64,000 nucleotides of DNA from Rhodobacteraceae bacterium EL53 (GTDB taxonomy: Bacteria > Pseudomonadota > Alphaproteobacteria > Rhodobacterales > Rhodobacteraceae). The DNA lies in NCBI GenBank assembly GCA_900313015.1, contig OMPR01000015.1:1-64000 (forward strand). The letters are read 5' to 3'. Below are positions 43,494-54,309 of this stretch, one piece after another. The number at the start of each line of letters is the position of its first letter. Position 1 is the first letter of the stretch. The notes under the pieces were generated by a model. It saw only the letters and a list, made by a program, of their open reading frames with translations. It was not told the origin of the DNA and made no database searches. A program made the translations under genes and the position numbers.

Positions 43494-45649
43494 TAGTGTG
43501 CGCCTCCGCCGATCGACATCCAGGTGACAAGGGCAGCGATGCCCAGAACCATCCAGAAGGCATAGGTAAATATGTAGCCCGACTGCGCCTTGCCTGCGAG
43601 GCGGGTAAAGAAGGGAACGATGCCCATGGCAACGCCGTTCAGGAACCCGTCGATGACATTACCATCCCCGCGCTTCCACAAGAACCGACCAATTGCCAAA
43701 GCAGGTTTGACGAATACAACGTCATACAGCTCGTCAAAGTACCACTTGTTCTTGAGGAACAAATGGAGCGGCTGGAACGTCGCAGCCAAGCGCGCAGGCA
43801 ACGTGGTGTTGACCAGATAGAACCAGATCGCCAGGCCAAGCCCCAGCAACATCGCGATGAACGGTGATACCTTGACCCACTTGGGAGCAGAATGCGCATC
43901 ATTCAGGACGTTGTTGTCGGGTGCAAAGTACAATGCCCCCTCGCCGGGTTTGCCTGCAAACATCGCGTGATGCCCGTCGCCGTGTCCCTCTGCATCCGAT
44001 GCGTGATCACTCGCGGCCGCCTCAGACGTGCCGTGATCATCCGCTTTTGGTGCATCATGCGAAACGGTATCGGTGCTCGACGCGCCATGCGAGGTGGTTT
44101 CCCCATGACCGGATGCGTCTGCCTGTGGGATACCATAAAATGTACTGACGCGTTCGGTGCTGCCAAAGAATGGCGCATACCACAACATACCTGCCAAAAC
44201 GGCGCCCACGGACAATGCACCCAACGGGATCAGCATCACTTTGGGGCTTTCATGCGCATGGTCGTGTGTATGCTTGTTGCCACGTGCCTCACCAAAGAAT
44301 GTGAGGAAAATCAGACGCCAGCTGTAGAAGCTGGTCATAGCCGCCGCGATAACCAGCATCCAGAACCCATAGCCGGATCCACCGGCATAAGCGCTCTCAA
44401 TGATCGCATCTTTAGACAGGAAACCCGCAAAACCAATATGCGTCAGTGGAATACCAACGCCGGTGATGGCCAATGTCCCAATCATCATTGACCAGTACGT
44501 GAACGGAATTTTCTTCCGCAAACCACCATAGTTGGTCATGTCCTGCTCGTGATGCATCGCATGGATGACTGAACCAGCCCCAAGGAACAACAGCGCCTTA
44601 AAGAATGCGTGGGTGAATAAGTGGAACATCGCCGCTGAATACATCCCAACGCCTGCCGCAACGAACATATACCCCAGCTGAGAACAGGTTGAATAGGCAA
44701 TAACGCGTTTGATATCCGTCTGTACCAAGCCGACAGTGGCGGCGAAAAATGCGGTGGTTGCACCGATAACGGTGATGAACCCAGTTGCCGCGGGGGCAAA
44801 CTCCATCAGCGGCGACATCCGGCAAACGAGGAAAACGCCTGCGGTCACCATAGTAGCGGCGTGGATCAACGCCGACACAGGTGTGGGACCTTCCATCGCA
44901 TCAGGCAACCATGTGTGCAGGAACAGTTGCGCCGACTTGCCCATCGCGCCGATGAACAACAACACACAAACAACTTCCATCGCATTCCAATCGGCCCACA
45001 GGAAGGTGAGCTTCATTTCAGCAATCTGCGGTGCTGCTGCAAAGATGTCGTTAAAGTTGATGCTGTCGGTCAGCATGAACAGCGCAAAGATGCCCAACGC
45101 AAACCCAAAGTCACCGACCCGGTTCACAATAAAGGCCTTCATCGCGGCGGCGTTGGCTGTTGGCTTGCGATAGTAAAAACCGATCAGCAGATAGGATGCG
45201 ACGCCCACACCTTCCCAGCCAAAGAACATCTGAACCAGGTTGTCCGCTGTCACCAGCATAAGCATGGCAAAGGTAAAGAACGACAGATAGGCAAAGAAGC
45301 GCGGTTTATAGCTTTCGCCCTTCCGCCATTGCGGATCATCCGCCATGTAGCCAAATGAATACAGGTGAACGAGGCTTGAGACACTGGTCACGACGATCAG
45401 CATGATTGCCGTCATACGATCCAGACGAATGGCCCAGGATGTGCTGAGTGACCCGCTTTCGATCCAGCGAAAGATCTCAATGTGCTGGGTGTGCCCATCA
45501 AAGAACAGGAACACAATCCAGCTGAGCAAGGCCGCCAGAAACAGCAGACCGGTCGCGGTCCACAGGGCGGCTGTCTCGCCGATAAATCTCCAGCCAAATC
45601 CGCAAATTAGCGCGCCAACCAAAGGGGCGAAGAGGATAGTGGTTTCCAT
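43493..45649 (-). CDS. nuoL: NADH-quinone oxidoreductase subunit L with His/Asp-rich loop
   Basis: Distal antiporter-like subunit of complex I with the lateral helix. The 718-residue protein shows [42 protein letters not shown] and [17 protein letters not shown]. It is about 100 residues longer than the E. coli protein. Much of the excess is a low-complexity loop at about 511-563 rich in His, Asp, Ser, Ala and Gly ([25 protein letters not shown]); a shorter His-rich stretch ([11 protein letters not shown]) lies at about 458-468. Both precede the final helices. The loop may be metal-binding or simply a flexible linker. Confidence 0.96.
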   Translation of the reverse strand: METTILFAPLVGALICGFGWRFIGETAALWTATGLLFLAALLSWIVFLFFDGHTQHIEIFRWIESGSLSTSWAIRLDRMTAIMLIVVTSVSSLVHLYSFGYMADDPQWRKGESYKPRFFAYLSFFTFAMLMLVTADNLVQMFFGWEGVGVASYLLIGFYYRKPTANAAAMKAFIVNRVGDFGFALGIFALFMLTDSINFNDIFAAAPQIAEMKLTFLWADWNAMEVVCVLLFIGAMGKSAQLFLHTWLPDAMEGPTPVSALIHAATMVTAGVFLVCRMSPLMEFAPAATGFITVIGATTAFFAATVGLVQTDIKRVIAYSTCSQLGYMFVAAGVGMYSAAMFHLFTHAFFKALLFLGAGSVIHAMHHEQDMTNYGGLRKKIPFTYWSMMIGTLAITGVGIPLTHIGFAGFLSKDAIIESAYAGGSGYGFWMLVIAAAMTSFYSWRLIFLTFFGEARGNKHTHDHAHESPKVMLIPLGALSVGAVLAGMLWYAPFFGSTERVSTFYGIPQADASGHGETTSHGASSTDTVSHDAPKADDHGTSEAAASDHASDAEGHGDGHHAMFAGKPGEGALYFAPDNNVLNDAHSAPKWVKVSPFIAMLLGLGLAIWFYLVNTTLPARLAATFQPLHLFLKNKWYFDELYDVVFVKPALAIGRFLWKRGDGNVIDGFLNGVAMGIVPFFTRLAGKAQSGYIFTYAFWMVLGIAALVTWMSIGGGAH

Positions 45650-45655
45650 TGTCGC

Positions 45656-45961
45656 TTAGCCCTTCATCACGTTGATGTCTTCGACCGAGATAGTACCCCG
45701 GTTGCGGAAGAAGCAGACCAAGATTGCAAGGCCAATCGCAGCCTCGGCGGCAGCCACCGTCAGCACGAACAACGTAAAGACCTGGCCCACCAAATCGCCG
45801 AGGAACGACGAAAAGGCGACTAGGTTTATGTTCACTGCGAGCAGCATCAATTCAATGCTCATCAACAGGATAATTACGTTCTTACGGTTCAGGAAAAGCC
45901 CGAAGATGCCGATGACGAACAACGTCGCCGCGACGGTTAGATAATGTTCAAGTCCGATCAT
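45656..45961 (-). CDS. nuoK: NADH-quinone oxidoreductase subunit K
   Basis: Small membrane subunit of complex I with three helices. At 101 residues it has the usual length. [19 protein letters not shown] carries the conserved Glu of the first proton channel, and [17 protein letters not shown] carries the second. The ATG at 45961 is used; a longer frame exists upstream but would add 20 unrelated residues overlapping nuoJ. Confidence 0.97.
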   Translation of the reverse strand: MIGLEHYLTVAATLFVIGIFGLFLNRKNVIILLMSIELMLLAVNINLVAFSSFLGDLVGQVFTLFVLTVAAAEAAIGLAILVCFFRNRGTISVEDINVMKG

Positions 45962-45965
45962 GCGC

Positions 45966-46568
45966 TTACAGCCCCTGCCCCGGTTTGACGTCCTTGAGTT
46001 CCATCGCTTTGGCTGGATCACGCATCATCTGCGCGACGATGTCCTGACGTTTGATGTCAGTGCGATGACGCAGTGTCAGCACGATTGCACCGATCATTGC
46101 GACCAGCAGGATCAGTCCTGCGAGTTGGAACAGAAGGAAATATTGGTCATAGATAATGAGGCCAAGCGCCTCGGTATTGTGTCTGTCTGCCGGGATCGGT
46201 TGGGCCAACTGCTCGGCTGCGCCATGTGCACTTTCCCATGCGCCAAAGGCCATGACGAATTGCATCAGGATAACCAGACCGATCAGCAAGGCCAGCGGCA
46301 TGTACCGGGCCATTTCGGCTTTCAGTTCTGCGAAATCAACATCCAACATCATCACGACGAACAGGAACAGAACCGCAACCGCGCCAACATAAACGATCAC
46401 CAAAAGCATGGCCACGAATTCAGCGCCCAACAGCACGAACAGGCCCGCCGCAGAGATAAAGGACAGGATCAGCCACAACACCGAATGCACTGGCTGTCGG
46501 CTGATCACCGTGAACAGCCCGCCCGTGATGGCGCTGATCGCAAAGAGGTAAAAAGCAAATACGCTCAT
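45966..46568 (-). CDS. nuoJ: NADH-quinone oxidoreductase subunit J
   Basis: Membrane subunit of complex I with five helices. In the 200-residue protein [29 protein letters not shown] starts the family pattern, and [21 protein letters not shown] is the pi-bulge helix. Its ATG overlaps the stop of the carboxymuconolactone-decarboxylase-family gene (ATGA). Confidence 0.97.
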   Translation of the reverse strand: MSVFAFYLFAISAITGGLFTVISRQPVHSVLWLILSFISAAGLFVLLGAEFVAMLLVIVYVGAVAVLFLFVVMMLDVDFAELKAEMARYMPLALLIGLVILMQFVMAFGAWESAHGAAEQLAQPIPADRHNTEALGLIIYDQYFLLFQLAGLILLVAMIGAIVLTLRHRTDIKRQDIVAQMMRDPAKAMELKDVKPGQGL

Positions 46569-46984
46569 GTTTCGTCGTCCCCATTTTCGCCCAGGACCTC
46601 TTGCGCCAGTTCCAGCGCGCGGGTCATGGCCGGAATGCCAGCGAAAACCGACATCTGTCCAATCGCTTCAACGATCTCTTGTTTCTTGGCGCCTGCCTCA
46701 ACCGCGTGACGCACGGTCTGACGCACGGCGCTGTCTGCCTGCGCGCCCTGACAGGTCAGTCCGGCCAGCGTTAGCAACAACCGGGTCTTGGCATCCAGCC
46801 CGCCTTTGTTGACCGTGTTGCCAAACATCATTTCCATAACTTCTTTGGGCATCTTGGGCCACATGGCCTCGAAGCCCTTAAAAGCGTCTGTGGGTGAGAA
46901 ACTCTCCAGTGCAGGGTTCATGGTTTTTGCCATATCCTGCGCCTGCTTCATCATCATCTCGAATGGGTTCTTGGGATCTGTCAT
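46565..46984 (-). CDS. Carboxymuconolactone decarboxylase (AhpD-like) family protein inside the nuo operon
   Basis: A 139-residue protein. The CMD/AhpD fold is seen in [43 protein letters not shown] and [19 protein letters not shown]. Only one Cys is present, so it lacks the CxxC of AhpD and is unlikely to be a thiol peroxidase partner of that type. The N-terminus is Met-rich ([17 protein letters not shown]). It overlaps nuoI and nuoJ by four bases on each side, so it is fully integrated in the operon. It could have a role in complex I assembly or redox protection; that is inference. Confidence 0.88.
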   Translation of the reverse strand: MTDPKNPFEMMMKQAQDMAKTMNPALESFSPTDAFKGFEAMWPKMPKEVMEMMFGNTVNKGGLDAKTRLLLTLAGLTCQGAQADSAVRQTVRHAVEAGAKKQEIVEAIGQMSVFAGIPAMTRALELAQEVLGENGDDET

Positions 46985-47475
46985 CGGTACGGAGCATCCA
47001 ATTCGAGGTTACGGGCAATTTCAGCTTCCCACCGCTCACCGTTCGCCAACAGTTTGTCCTTGTCATAGAACAACTCTTCGCGGGTTTCGGTGGCGAATTC
47101 GAAATTCGGCCCCTCTACGATTGCATCCACGGGGCAAGCTTCCTGACAAAACCCGCAATAGATGCATTTGGTCATGTCGAGGTCATAGCGCGTGGTGCGG
47201 CGGCTGCCGTCTTCGCGGGGTTCGGCGTCAATGGTGATTGCCTGTGCAGGACAAATCGCCTCGCAGAGTTTGCAAGCAATGCAGCGTTCTTCGCCATTTG
47301 GGTAACGGCGGAGGGCATGTTCACCCCGGAACCGCGGCGACAATGGCCCCTTTTCGTGCGGATAATTCAGCGTCGCTTTGGGGGCAAAAAAGTACTTGAG
47401 CCCCAATTTCATGCCGACAAAGAAATCCTGAAGCAGGAAATATTTTGCCGCGCGGGTATAGTCGATGTTCGCCAT
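46981..47475 (-). CDS. nuoI: NADH-quinone oxidoreductase subunit I
   Basis: Peripheral-arm subunit holding two [4Fe-4S] clusters (N6a, N6b). In the 164-residue protein the two cluster motifs are [12 protein letters not shown] and [12 protein letters not shown]. The N-terminal helix ([22 protein letters not shown]) docks on the membrane arm. It is two bases after nuoH. Confidence 0.98.
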   Translation of the reverse strand: MANIDYTRAAKYFLLQDFFVGMKLGLKYFFAPKATLNYPHEKGPLSPRFRGEHALRRYPNGEERCIACKLCEAICPAQAITIDAEPREDGSRRTTRYDLDMTKCIYCGFCQEACPVDAIVEGPNFEFATETREELFYDKDKLLANGERWEAEIARNLELDAPYR

Positions 47476-47477
47476 GA

Positions 47478-48515
47478 TCAGCCCCCCACGGTCCAGCGTG
47501 CAAATACACCCCAGAACCAGTCAAATTTTGCCGCGAAGGCCACGAAAACAACCCAGAACAATGAGAATGGCAGGAAAACCTTCCACCCCAAGCGCATCAG
47601 CTGGTCATAGCGGTAACGCGGTGTGATCGCCTTAACCATCGCAAACAGGAAGAAGAAAAACGCCATCTTCCCGACCATCCACAAGACGCCGTCGGGCAGT
47701 CCAGGGATCGGCGACAGCCAGCCACCAAAGAACAACAAAGAGATCAGCGCGCACATCAAGAAGATCGCGATGTATTCCCCCGCCATGAACAGCAGGAACA
47801 TCGTTGCCGAATATTCAACCTGATAGCCCGCAACCAATTCGGATTCAGCTTCTGGCAAATCGAACGGCGGACGGTTGGTTTCAGCCAATGCCGAGATGAA
47901 GAACAAGAACACCATCGGGAAGTGTGGCAACCAGTACCAGTTGAACAGGCCCAGTTTACCATCTTGCGCCGCAACGATGGCCGAAAAGTTCAACGAACCT
48001 GTCGAAATGACAACGCCGATGATAATCAAGCCAATCGAAACTTCGTAAGAAATCATCTGCGCTGCAGAGCGAAGCGACCCAAGGAATGGGTATTTCGAGT
48101 TCGACGCCCACCCCCCCATGATCACGCCGTAAACTTCCAGAGATGACACCGCGAAGACATACAGGATCGCAACGTTGATATCTGACAGAACCCATCCGTC
48201 GTTGAACGGGATAACCGCCCAAGCGATCATCGCCAAAACGAAAGAGGTCAGCGGAGCCAGAATAAACACAGCCCGGTCTGCACCGGCTGGGATTACCACC
48301 TCTTTGACAATATATTTCAATGCGTCCGCAACAGATTGCAGCAGGCCAAAAGCCCCCACAACATTGGGTCCGCGACGCATTTGGACCGCGGCCCAGATTT
48401 TGCGGTCGCCGTACACCAGGAACAGCAATGAAATCATCACAAAAGCAACAACTGCAAGCACTTGCGCCAAGATAATCACGGCTATGCCGCCTGGGGTGTT
48501 AAAGAATTCAGCCAT
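47478..48515 (-). CDS. nuoH: NADH-quinone oxidoreductase subunit H
   Basis: Membrane subunit of complex I at the quinone-binding junction. The 345-residue protein has about eight helices. [21 protein letters not shown] and the acidic loop [22 protein letters not shown] are diagnostic. It lies six bases after a small lipoprotein gene. Confidence 0.98.
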   Translation of the reverse strand: MAEFFNTPGGIAVIILAQVLAVVAFVMISLLFLVYGDRKIWAAVQMRRGPNVVGAFGLLQSVADALKYIVKEVVIPAGADRAVFILAPLTSFVLAMIAWAVIPFNDGWVLSDINVAILYVFAVSSLEVYGVIMGGWASNSKYPFLGSLRSAAQMISYEVSIGLIIIGVVISTGSLNFSAIVAAQDGKLGLFNWYWLPHFPMVFLFFISALAETNRPPFDLPEAESELVAGYQVEYSATMFLLFMAGEYIAIFLMCALISLLFFGGWLSPIPGLPDGVLWMVGKMAFFFFLFAMVKAITPRYRYDQLMRLGWKVFLPFSLFWVVFVAFAAKFDWFWGVFARWTVGG

Positions 48516-48521
48516 AGGTCC

Positions 48522-48905
48522 TCACACCGTGGGTATTCCGTTTTCCGCGCAATTTGCGACCACGACTTCGGCGTCGATGGTCTGCAGCCCACGCGGCAGT
48601 GATGGCGAAATGGTATAAATGGCATCAGCCGCCCATACGCCGTCGTTCTCGTTCACATTTGTACGCAAATGACGCGCAAACCCGTATCCCCGGATCAGCG
48701 CGTATTGCGCGGCAGCACATTCGGCATAGGCATCCAAATCAGTGCCATCCCGTGCGCCTGCCATCTGCACGTCAAATTGCACCAGATCCCCTTCGAGCAA
48801 CGCAGTTTCCACACCAAGATAATCTGGTGCGAACCGTGTCACGTCGACCGGCGGTGGACCACAGGCGGCCAACGCGCAGAAGGATATGGGTGCGAGACGC
48901 TTCAT
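48522..48905 (-). CDS. Small lipoprotein encoded between nuoG and nuoH
   Basis: A 127-residue protein with a lipoprotein signal ([19 protein letters not shown], lipobox LAAC). The mature part contains [26 protein letters not shown] and a C-terminal [10 protein letters not shown]. The ATG overlaps the nuoG stop (ATGA). It looks paralogous to the lipoprotein at 51442-51792, with the same QFDVQ, the same YA...Y.I..YG spacing and a Cys near the end. Function unknown; it may act in envelope-side support of complex I. Confidence 0.8.
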   Translation of the reverse strand: MKRLAPISFCALAACGPPPVDVTRFAPDYLGVETALLEGDLVQFDVQMAGARDGTDLDAYAECAAAQYALIRGYGFARHLRTNVNENDGVWAADAIYTISPSLPRGLQTIDAEVVVANCAENGIPTV

Positions 48906-50935
48906 TCTGCGGCCATTTTCTCCGCTTTGCGCGCCTTGGCCCCGGCTGACAGCTCTGCCATCAATTCCGAAGCACGCGCGATTGGGTTGGTCAGATAGTA
49001 ATCCTTGATCGTCAGCTGGAATGTCGCTGTACCCAAAGACGCAGGCGCCAATTCCTGAACTTCGTTACTGGCAACGACATCCACGTTTCCAAGGTGCGGA
49101 ACAGCCGCGACCAAGGCCTGCCGCAGTTGCGCCAGTGAATCATAGGGCAGCACTGCGTCACACTCGGCGCTCAGCGCGCGCAGGATAGCCCAGTTTTCCT
49201 TGGCTTCACCCGGTGCAAAACCAGCCCGCTGCGCAATCTGTGGTCGCCCTTCGGTGTTCACGAACAAACCGGATTCTTCAGTGTAAGCCGCGCCTGGCAA
49301 AATAACATCCGCGCGGTGCGCGCCGCGATCTCCGTGACTTCCTTGATAGATCACAAAGGCGCCGCCGTTTTCGCGTGGGGCCACTTCGATGTTATCGGCA
49401 CCGAGGTTGATCAGAACATCCGCTTCGCTCACGGCGTCCAGACCACGTTCGTTCGTGGCATCCACATCCATCGCACCAACGCGCGACGCTGCGGTGTGCA
49501 AAACAAGCAATCCACTGTTTGTGTTCAGAGCGATCTTTTGTGCCGCAGCCAGAACCGCTGCGCCGTCTGCCTCTTGCAAGGCGCCCTGCCCAACGATCAC
49601 CAAGGATGGCTTTTCCCGGATTTCATCCGAGCCACCCATATCAAGCGCCTCTTGCAGGGCCTCACGATCATTGCCCATGTGATGATATTCATAGGTCAAA
49701 TCGGCGGCTTCACCAACCAGAGCAACTTCGGCGCCATTGATCCAAGCCCTACGAATACGCGCATTCAACACAGGCGCTTCGTTGCGCGGATCGGTACCAA
49801 TCAACAGAATGCGTTCTGCGGTGTCGATATCTTCGATTGCGGCGGTGCCAACATAAGCACTGCGATTTCCGGCTGGCAATTTAGCGCCATCCAGACGGCT
49901 TTCGACCACGCCACCTTTGGACTCGACCAGTTGCTTAAGGGCAAACGCCGCCTCAACCGAGGACAGATCGCCGACAACACCGGCTAGTTTCTCAGCACCA
50001 TTGATCGCTGTGGCGGCGGCAGCCAGAGCTTCGGGCCAGCTGGCAGGCTTCAGTTTGCCATTCACACGCACAAACGGGCGATCCAAACGCTGGCGGCGCA
50101 AACCATCCCAGACAAAGCGGGTTTTGTCCGAAATCCACTCTTCGTTGACCCCGTCATGGTTGCGCGGCAAAATCCGCATCACTTCGCGACCTTTGGTATC
50201 GACACGAATGTTCGATCCAAGCGCATCCATAACGTCAATCGTTTCTGTTTTGCTCAATTCCCAAGGTCGCGCCGTAAAGGCATAAGGTTTTGAGGTCAGC
50301 GCTCCAACCGGACACAGATCAATGATGTTGCCCTGCAGGTTCGAAACCAATGTTTCATTCAGATAGGATGTGATTTCGGCATCTTCACCACGTCCCGTCT
50401 GCCCCATCTGCGTTATCCCGGCCACTTCGGATGTGAACCGCACACACCGCGTACAGGAAATACAACGGGTCATCGCTGTCGACACCAGTGGACCCAAATC
50501 CAAATCGTCTACCGCGCGCTTGGGTTCACTGAACCGGGTCGCCGAGATGCCGTAAGCCATGGCCTGATCTTGCAAATCGCACTCACCGCCTTGGTCGCAA
50601 ATCGGGCAATCCAACGGGTGGTTGATGAGCATGAACTCCATCACCCCTTCGCGGGCCTTTTTAACCATAGGCGAATTCGTCTTTACCACCGGCGCTTGGC
50701 CCTCGGGTCCCGGACGCAAATCTCGTACCTGCATCGCGCAAGACGCCGCAGGCTTTGGCGGGCCACCTACAACTTCGACCAGACACATGCGGCAGTTGCC
50801 AGCGATGGACAGGCGCTCGTGATAGCAAAAGCGCGGCACCTCGACCCCGGCCTGCTCACAGGCCTGAATAAGGGTCATCGCGCCCTCAACTTCAATCTCG
50901 TTTCCGTCAATATTGATCTTGCGGAGGTCAGACAT
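48902..50935 (-). CDS. nuoG: NADH-quinone oxidoreductase subunit G
   Basis: Large peripheral subunit carrying one [2Fe-2S] and two or more [4Fe-4S] clusters. The 677-residue protein has [15 protein letters not shown] for N1b, [18 protein letters not shown] for the His-ligated N5, and [10 protein letters not shown] followed by [13 protein letters not shown] for N4. A molybdopterin-type domain without cofactor follows. The length is that of alphaproteobacterial/mitochondrial 75-kDa subunits. Confidence 0.98.
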   Translation of the reverse strand: MSDLRKINIDGNEIEVEGAMTLIQACEQAGVEVPRFCYHERLSIAGNCRMCLVEVVGGPPKPAASCAMQVRDLRPGPEGQAPVVKTNSPMVKKAREGVMEFMLINHPLDCPICDQGGECDLQDQAMAYGISATRFSEPKRAVDDLDLGPLVSTAMTRCISCTRCVRFTSEVAGITQMGQTGRGEDAEITSYLNETLVSNLQGNIIDLCPVGALTSKPYAFTARPWELSKTETIDVMDALGSNIRVDTKGREVMRILPRNHDGVNEEWISDKTRFVWDGLRRQRLDRPFVRVNGKLKPASWPEALAAAATAINGAEKLAGVVGDLSSVEAAFALKQLVESKGGVVESRLDGAKLPAGNRSAYVGTAAIEDIDTAERILLIGTDPRNEAPVLNARIRRAWINGAEVALVGEAADLTYEYHHMGNDREALQEALDMGGSDEIREKPSLVIVGQGALQEADGAAVLAAAQKIALNTNSGLLVLHTAASRVGAMDVDATNERGLDAVSEADVLINLGADNIEVAPRENGGAFVIYQGSHGDRGAHRADVILPGAAYTEESGLFVNTEGRPQIAQRAGFAPGEAKENWAILRALSAECDAVLPYDSLAQLRQALVAAVPHLGNVDVVASNEVQELAPASLGTATFQLTIKDYYLTNPIARASELMAELSAGAKARKAEKMAAE

Positions 50936-50938
50936 GAT

Positions 50939-51343
50939 CTAATTCGCCTTCAAATACACGCCGATCGCGCTGTTTTTCTTGATCTCTGTACGCCCGACCG
51001 CACAGAATGTTTCCGGTTTGTCGTAGTTGGCTCCAAGAGCGACCAAATAACTTTCGCCCTTTTTGCGCATACGCGCTTTTTCTACATCTGATTCAACATA
51101 GGCCCGGATCTCGGTGTCCGAATATCCCATATCATTTGCGAGCCCCTTTAGGCGCCACAGTTCATTCAACCCTTTGAGACGACGCGCACCCAACGAGTCG
51201 CATTTCTTCGAAATCTCACTGGCCAGTGCAATCCAATACAACGAGTCGTCGATTTCGCTCACCTCTCTGAGGTGTGGCTTTGCCCAGCTGCTGGTTGGCA
51301 GCGCAATCAAGAAGGCGAGAATAGAGTACTTTAGAACAGACAT
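50939..51343 (-). CDS. Exported DUF5333-like protein in the nuo operon
   Basis: A 134-residue protein with a cleavable signal peptide (MSVLKYSILAFLIALPTSSWA). The mature part has CDSLGARRLKGLNELWRLKG, MGYSDTEIRAYVESD and GRTEIKKNSAIGVYLK with two Cys. In rhodobacteria such proteins next to nuoG are annotated DUF5333, and I use that name from memory. The ATG at 51343 is chosen for the signal peptide; a longer frame adds 34 residues without it. Three bases separate it from nuoG. Confidence 0.75.
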   Translation of the reverse strand: MSVLKYSILAFLIALPTSSWAKPHLREVSEIDDSLYWIALASEISKKCDSLGARRLKGLNELWRLKGLANDMGYSDTEIRAYVESDVEKARMRKKGESYLVALGANYDKPETFCAVGRTEIKKNSAIGVYLKAN

Positions 51344-51441
51344 GACATTTCCTTTCGTTCTGATGCCCTCAGAACGGCTGGGTGTGCCCTTGCTATGCAA
51401 TAACAGGGCGCCCAATACATCAGGATATGTCGGTTTTTTGC

Positions 51442-51792
51442 TCATGGACGTTGACAGGTCCCACGAAGATTAAGTGCGCCATCAACAACCCGCAGCTGTG
51501 AGGGATCGCTGTCCGGGCCCACTGACCAAATAATATCAGAAGACCCATATTTTTCGATACAGTACCGCGTACCCGCATATCGACCGGCTTCGCGCGCGCC
51601 TTCAATCGACGAACCCGCGTCTTTTACCTGCACATCGAATTGCGACAGCGTCGCCTTTTTATCAACGGCTGAGGCTTTGGTCGGGAAATAGAACCCATCG
51701 AAAAGAATCCGATCTTCCTTTTTCACGCGGTTGCAACCGGCGGCCAAAGCCACAACACAAACAGCAACAACTAAGGTGGCTTTATGGGTCAT
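51442..51792 (-). CDS. Small lipoprotein in the nuo operon, paralogue of the one at 48522
   Basis: A 116-residue protein with a lipoprotein signal (MTHKATLVVAVCVVALAAGC). The mature part contains LSQFDVQVKDAG, GRYAGTRYCIEKYGSS and a terminal LNLRGTCQRP. The ATG at 51792 is chosen because the lipobox then lies at residues 17-20; another ATG at 51849 has no signal. It shares motifs with the lipoprotein between nuoG and nuoH. Function unknown. Confidence 0.7.
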   Translation of the reverse strand: MTHKATLVVAVCVVALAAGCNRVKKEDRILFDGFYFPTKASAVDKKATLSQFDVQVKDAGSSIEGAREAGRYAGTRYCIEKYGSSDIIWSVGPDSDPSQLRVVDGALNLRGTCQRP

Positions 51793-51884
51793 CAGATTTC
51801 GCTTTTTTGCCCCCAAGACGCCAATCGCATCCGGGATCGTTTCATTCATCACTGTTTTGCGCTCAGCACGCAGGTGAAAGCCCA

Positions 51885-52301
51885 TCATAGCAAAGCCACC
51901 AATGTCATCGCCGCAATCACAACCAGACAAGCCCAGCCCAGAACATAGGTGATAGAGCGCAACCCACTGTGGGGCGCACCGACGCCGCCTATATGAATAG
52001 CCAGCATCAAAACCCGGCTCACCAAGAACACAGATGCCAGCACATTCACCCAAAACGGATCAACAGCGGCCAGCATCGCGGCAACCGTCACAGTCAAGAA
52101 CGCGGGCAGCGTTTCCGTCCCATTCAGGTAAGCCCGGTTCAAGCGATAGGCGCGGTCGGCATAATCCTCGGATGGTGTTGCACCTGGGGCCATCCCACCC
52201 TTTTGCTTGGCTAAGGCGGACAAGGGCGACATCAGTAGAATAATCAGCGCGAACAGCACCAACGACGCAATTGCGTGTCCGTATTCTGCAAAATTCTCCA
52301 T
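51885..52301 (-). CDS. MAPEG-family membrane protein in the nuo operon
   Basis: A 138-residue protein with four helices. RAYRLNRAYLNGTETLPAF is the MAPEG (microsomal glutathione transferase-like) signature with its Arg/Asn/Glu glutathione-site residues, followed by VFLVSRVLMLAIH. The ATG at 52301 has GGAAGGGGCGAAC before it. It lies 22 bases after nuoF. Detoxification next to the NADH site is conceivable but not shown. Confidence 0.85.
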   Translation of the reverse strand: MENFAEYGHAIASLVLFALIILLMSPLSALAKQKGGMAPGATPSEDYADRAYRLNRAYLNGTETLPAFLTVTVAAMLAAVDPFWVNVLASVFLVSRVLMLAIHIGGVGAPHSGLRSITYVLGWACLVVIAAMTLVALL

Positions 52302-52323
52302 GTTCGCCCCTTCCTTACACTTC

Positions 52324-53619
52324 TTACTCAGCCGCCATCGCACCCATGCGCCCGGTGCGCTTGGCTTTGATACGGTCTTCGATTTCTTCTCGGAAGTTCT
52401 TGATCAATCCCTGAATGGGCCAAGCCGACGCATCGCCCAACGCACAGATGGTATGACCTTCGACCTGTTTGGTGACACTAAGCAGCATGTCGATCTCTTC
52501 GATCTCAGCCTCGCCTTTGACCAGACGATCCATGACGCGCATCATCCAGCCTGTCCCTTCGCGGCAAGGCGTACACTGACCACAGCTTTCGTGTTTGTAG
52601 AATTTCGAAAGCCGCCAAATCGCTTTGATAATGTCGGTCGAATTGTCCATCACGATCACAGCAGCAGTGCCCAAAGACGATCCTTTTTCCTTGAGCGCAT
52701 CAAAATCCATAACCGCGTCGCGCATGTTGGCGCCGGTTACACATGGCACCGATGACCCGCCCGGAATAACCGCTTTGAGGTTATCCCACCCGCCGCGAAT
52801 ACCGCCGCAATGCTTGTCGATCAGCTCTTCAAACGAAATCGACATCGCTTCTTCAACGACGCAAGGGTTGTTCACATGACCCGAGATGCCAAACAACTTG
52901 GTACCCGCGTTGTTCGGGCGACCGAACGAACTGAACCAATCTGGTCCACGACGCAGGATCGTTGGCACAACGGCGATGGATTCCACATTGTTCACTGTGG
53001 TCGGGCAGCCATACAAACCAGCCCCGGCGGGGAATGGCGGCTTCATCCGTGGCATACCCTTTTTGCCTTCAAGGCTTTCTAGCAATGCCGTTTCTTCACC
53101 GCAGATATAGGCCCCGGCCCCGTGGTGCAGATACAGGTCAAAATCCCAATCCGAACCCGCTGCGTTTTTTCCTAGCAAACCGGCGTCATAAGCTTCGTCG
53201 ATCGCCGCTTGCAGTGCTTCGCGCTCGCGGATGTATTCACCGCGAATATAGATATAGCATGCGTGCGCCTGCATCGCGAACGAGGCAATCAGGCAGCCTT
53301 CGATCAACGTGTGCGGATCATGGCGCATGATCTCACGGTCTTTACAGGTGCCTGGCTCAGATTCATCTGCATTCACAACCAGGTACGCAGGGCGACCATC
53401 GCTTTCTTTGGGCATAAAAGACCACTTCAGGCCGGTGGGAAAACCCGCGCCACCCCGGCCCCGCAGACCGCTGTCCTTCATCTGCTGAATGATCCAGTCA
53501 CGCCCGTTCTGAATGATACCCGCAGTACCATCCCAATGGCCCCGCGCCTGCGCGCCTTTCAGCGTGCGGTCATGCATCCCGTAGAGATTGGTAAAGATCC
53601 GGTCCTGATCCTTCAGCAT
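52324..53619 (-). CDS. nuoF: NADH-quinone oxidoreductase subunit F
   Basis: NADH- and FMN-binding subunit with cluster N3. In the 431-residue protein the NADH/FMN site is [17 protein letters not shown] and [19 protein letters not shown], and the [4Fe-4S] ligands are in [15 protein letters not shown] with a later Cys in [10 protein letters not shown]. Confidence 0.98.
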   Translation of the reverse strand: MLKDQDRIFTNLYGMHDRTLKGAQARGHWDGTAGIIQNGRDWIIQQMKDSGLRGRGGAGFPTGLKWSFMPKESDGRPAYLVVNADESEPGTCKDREIMRHDPHTLIEGCLIASFAMQAHACYIYIRGEYIREREALQAAIDEAYDAGLLGKNAAGSDWDFDLYLHHGAGAYICGEETALLESLEGKKGMPRMKPPFPAGAGLYGCPTTVNNVESIAVVPTILRRGPDWFSSFGRPNNAGTKLFGISGHVNNPCVVEEAMSISFEELIDKHCGGIRGGWDNLKAVIPGGSSVPCVTGANMRDAVMDFDALKEKGSSLGTAAVIVMDNSTDIIKAIWRLSKFYKHESCGQCTPCREGTGWMMRVMDRLVKGEAEIEEIDMLLSVTKQVEGHTICALGDASAWPIQGLIKNFREEIEDRIKAKRTGRMGAMAAE

Positions 53620-53625
53620 GTGTGG

Positions 53626-53853
53626 CTACCTTTGGCTGTCCTGGCGCATACGCCAGAGTTGAAAAATGTTGATCACTGCATAAATGAACCCTGCCAGCGC
53701 GGCGAGATCGAACAACAACGCATATCGCCCGGGCAGCCCTAAAGCTGGCCCAAGGAAAAGGGTCGTGGCTAGCCACAGCACAGTCGTGCCAGCAATAACC
53801 AGCCCGATATGGCGCCCTTTCTGAGCGATGGCGTTGTCTAGATCCTTGTTCAT
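53626..53853 (-). CDS. Small DUF5337-like membrane protein in the nuo operon
   Basis: A 75-residue protein with two transmembrane helices (IGLVIAGTTVLWLATTLFLG and YALLFDLAALAGFIYAVINIF). It ends just before nuoF. Comparable rhodobacterial nuo proteins are annotated DUF5337; the name is from memory. It may be a complex I accessory subunit. Confidence 0.75.
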   Translation of the reverse strand: MNKDLDNAIAQKGRHIGLVIAGTTVLWLATTLFLGPALGLPGRYALLFDLAALAGFIYAVINIFQLWRMRQDSQR

Positions 53854-53879
53854 TCTTTCCTGCTGTCCCCACGACCCTG

Positions 53880-54281
53880 TCAGGCTGTGGCGTTAGGTCC
53901 TTTGTATTTCCAAGTGCCCTTACGATTGGACAGCTCCTGCTGTCCGGGCAAATCTTTCGACGGCTTGACCAGCGAACTGGTCATTTCAGGTTCAGCAACT
54001 TCCGCGACCTGCTGGTCTGACATCTCTGGCGCAGTGGGCGCGGGTACCGGATCAGGCTGCGGGGGCGACATCTGCGTCGCAGGTTCCTCGGCCGTTTCGG
54101 AGCACAAATACCGGGTCAGTACGAACCCTAACACGCCGCCAGATACCGCACCGGCGATTATTGCCTGAAACAGTCCGGCCCCGCCTATCGCCATGAATAG
54201 TACTGCCACCGCAATACCGCCGTACACGGCAACGCGCCAACTGCGCGCTGCGCAGCCTGTTTGATCAGTCGAAGTATCCAT
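53880..54281 (-). CDS. Small membrane protein with a tail motif shared with NuoE
   Basis: A 133-residue protein. Two helices lie at about 17-57 (VAVYGGIAVAVLFMAIGGAG and AGAVSGGVLGFVLTRYLC), followed by a Pro/Glu-rich linker. The C-terminal segment SLVKPSKDLPGQQELSNRKG plus TWKYKGP (103-129) is nearly the same as a segment at 265-291 of NuoE, encoded 28 bases upstream. The shared motif suggests a common binding partner in complex I, or duplication from nuoE. Family unknown. Confidence 0.75.
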   Translation of the reverse strand: MDTSTDQTGCAARSWRVAVYGGIAVAVLFMAIGGAGLFQAIIAGAVSGGVLGFVLTRYLCSETAEEPATQMSPPQPDPVPAPTAPEMSDQQVAEVAEPEMTSSLVKPSKDLPGQQELSNRKGTWKYKGPNATA

Positions 54282-54309
54282 GTCAGGGGCCTCCTATCCC
54301 ATTGATGTA

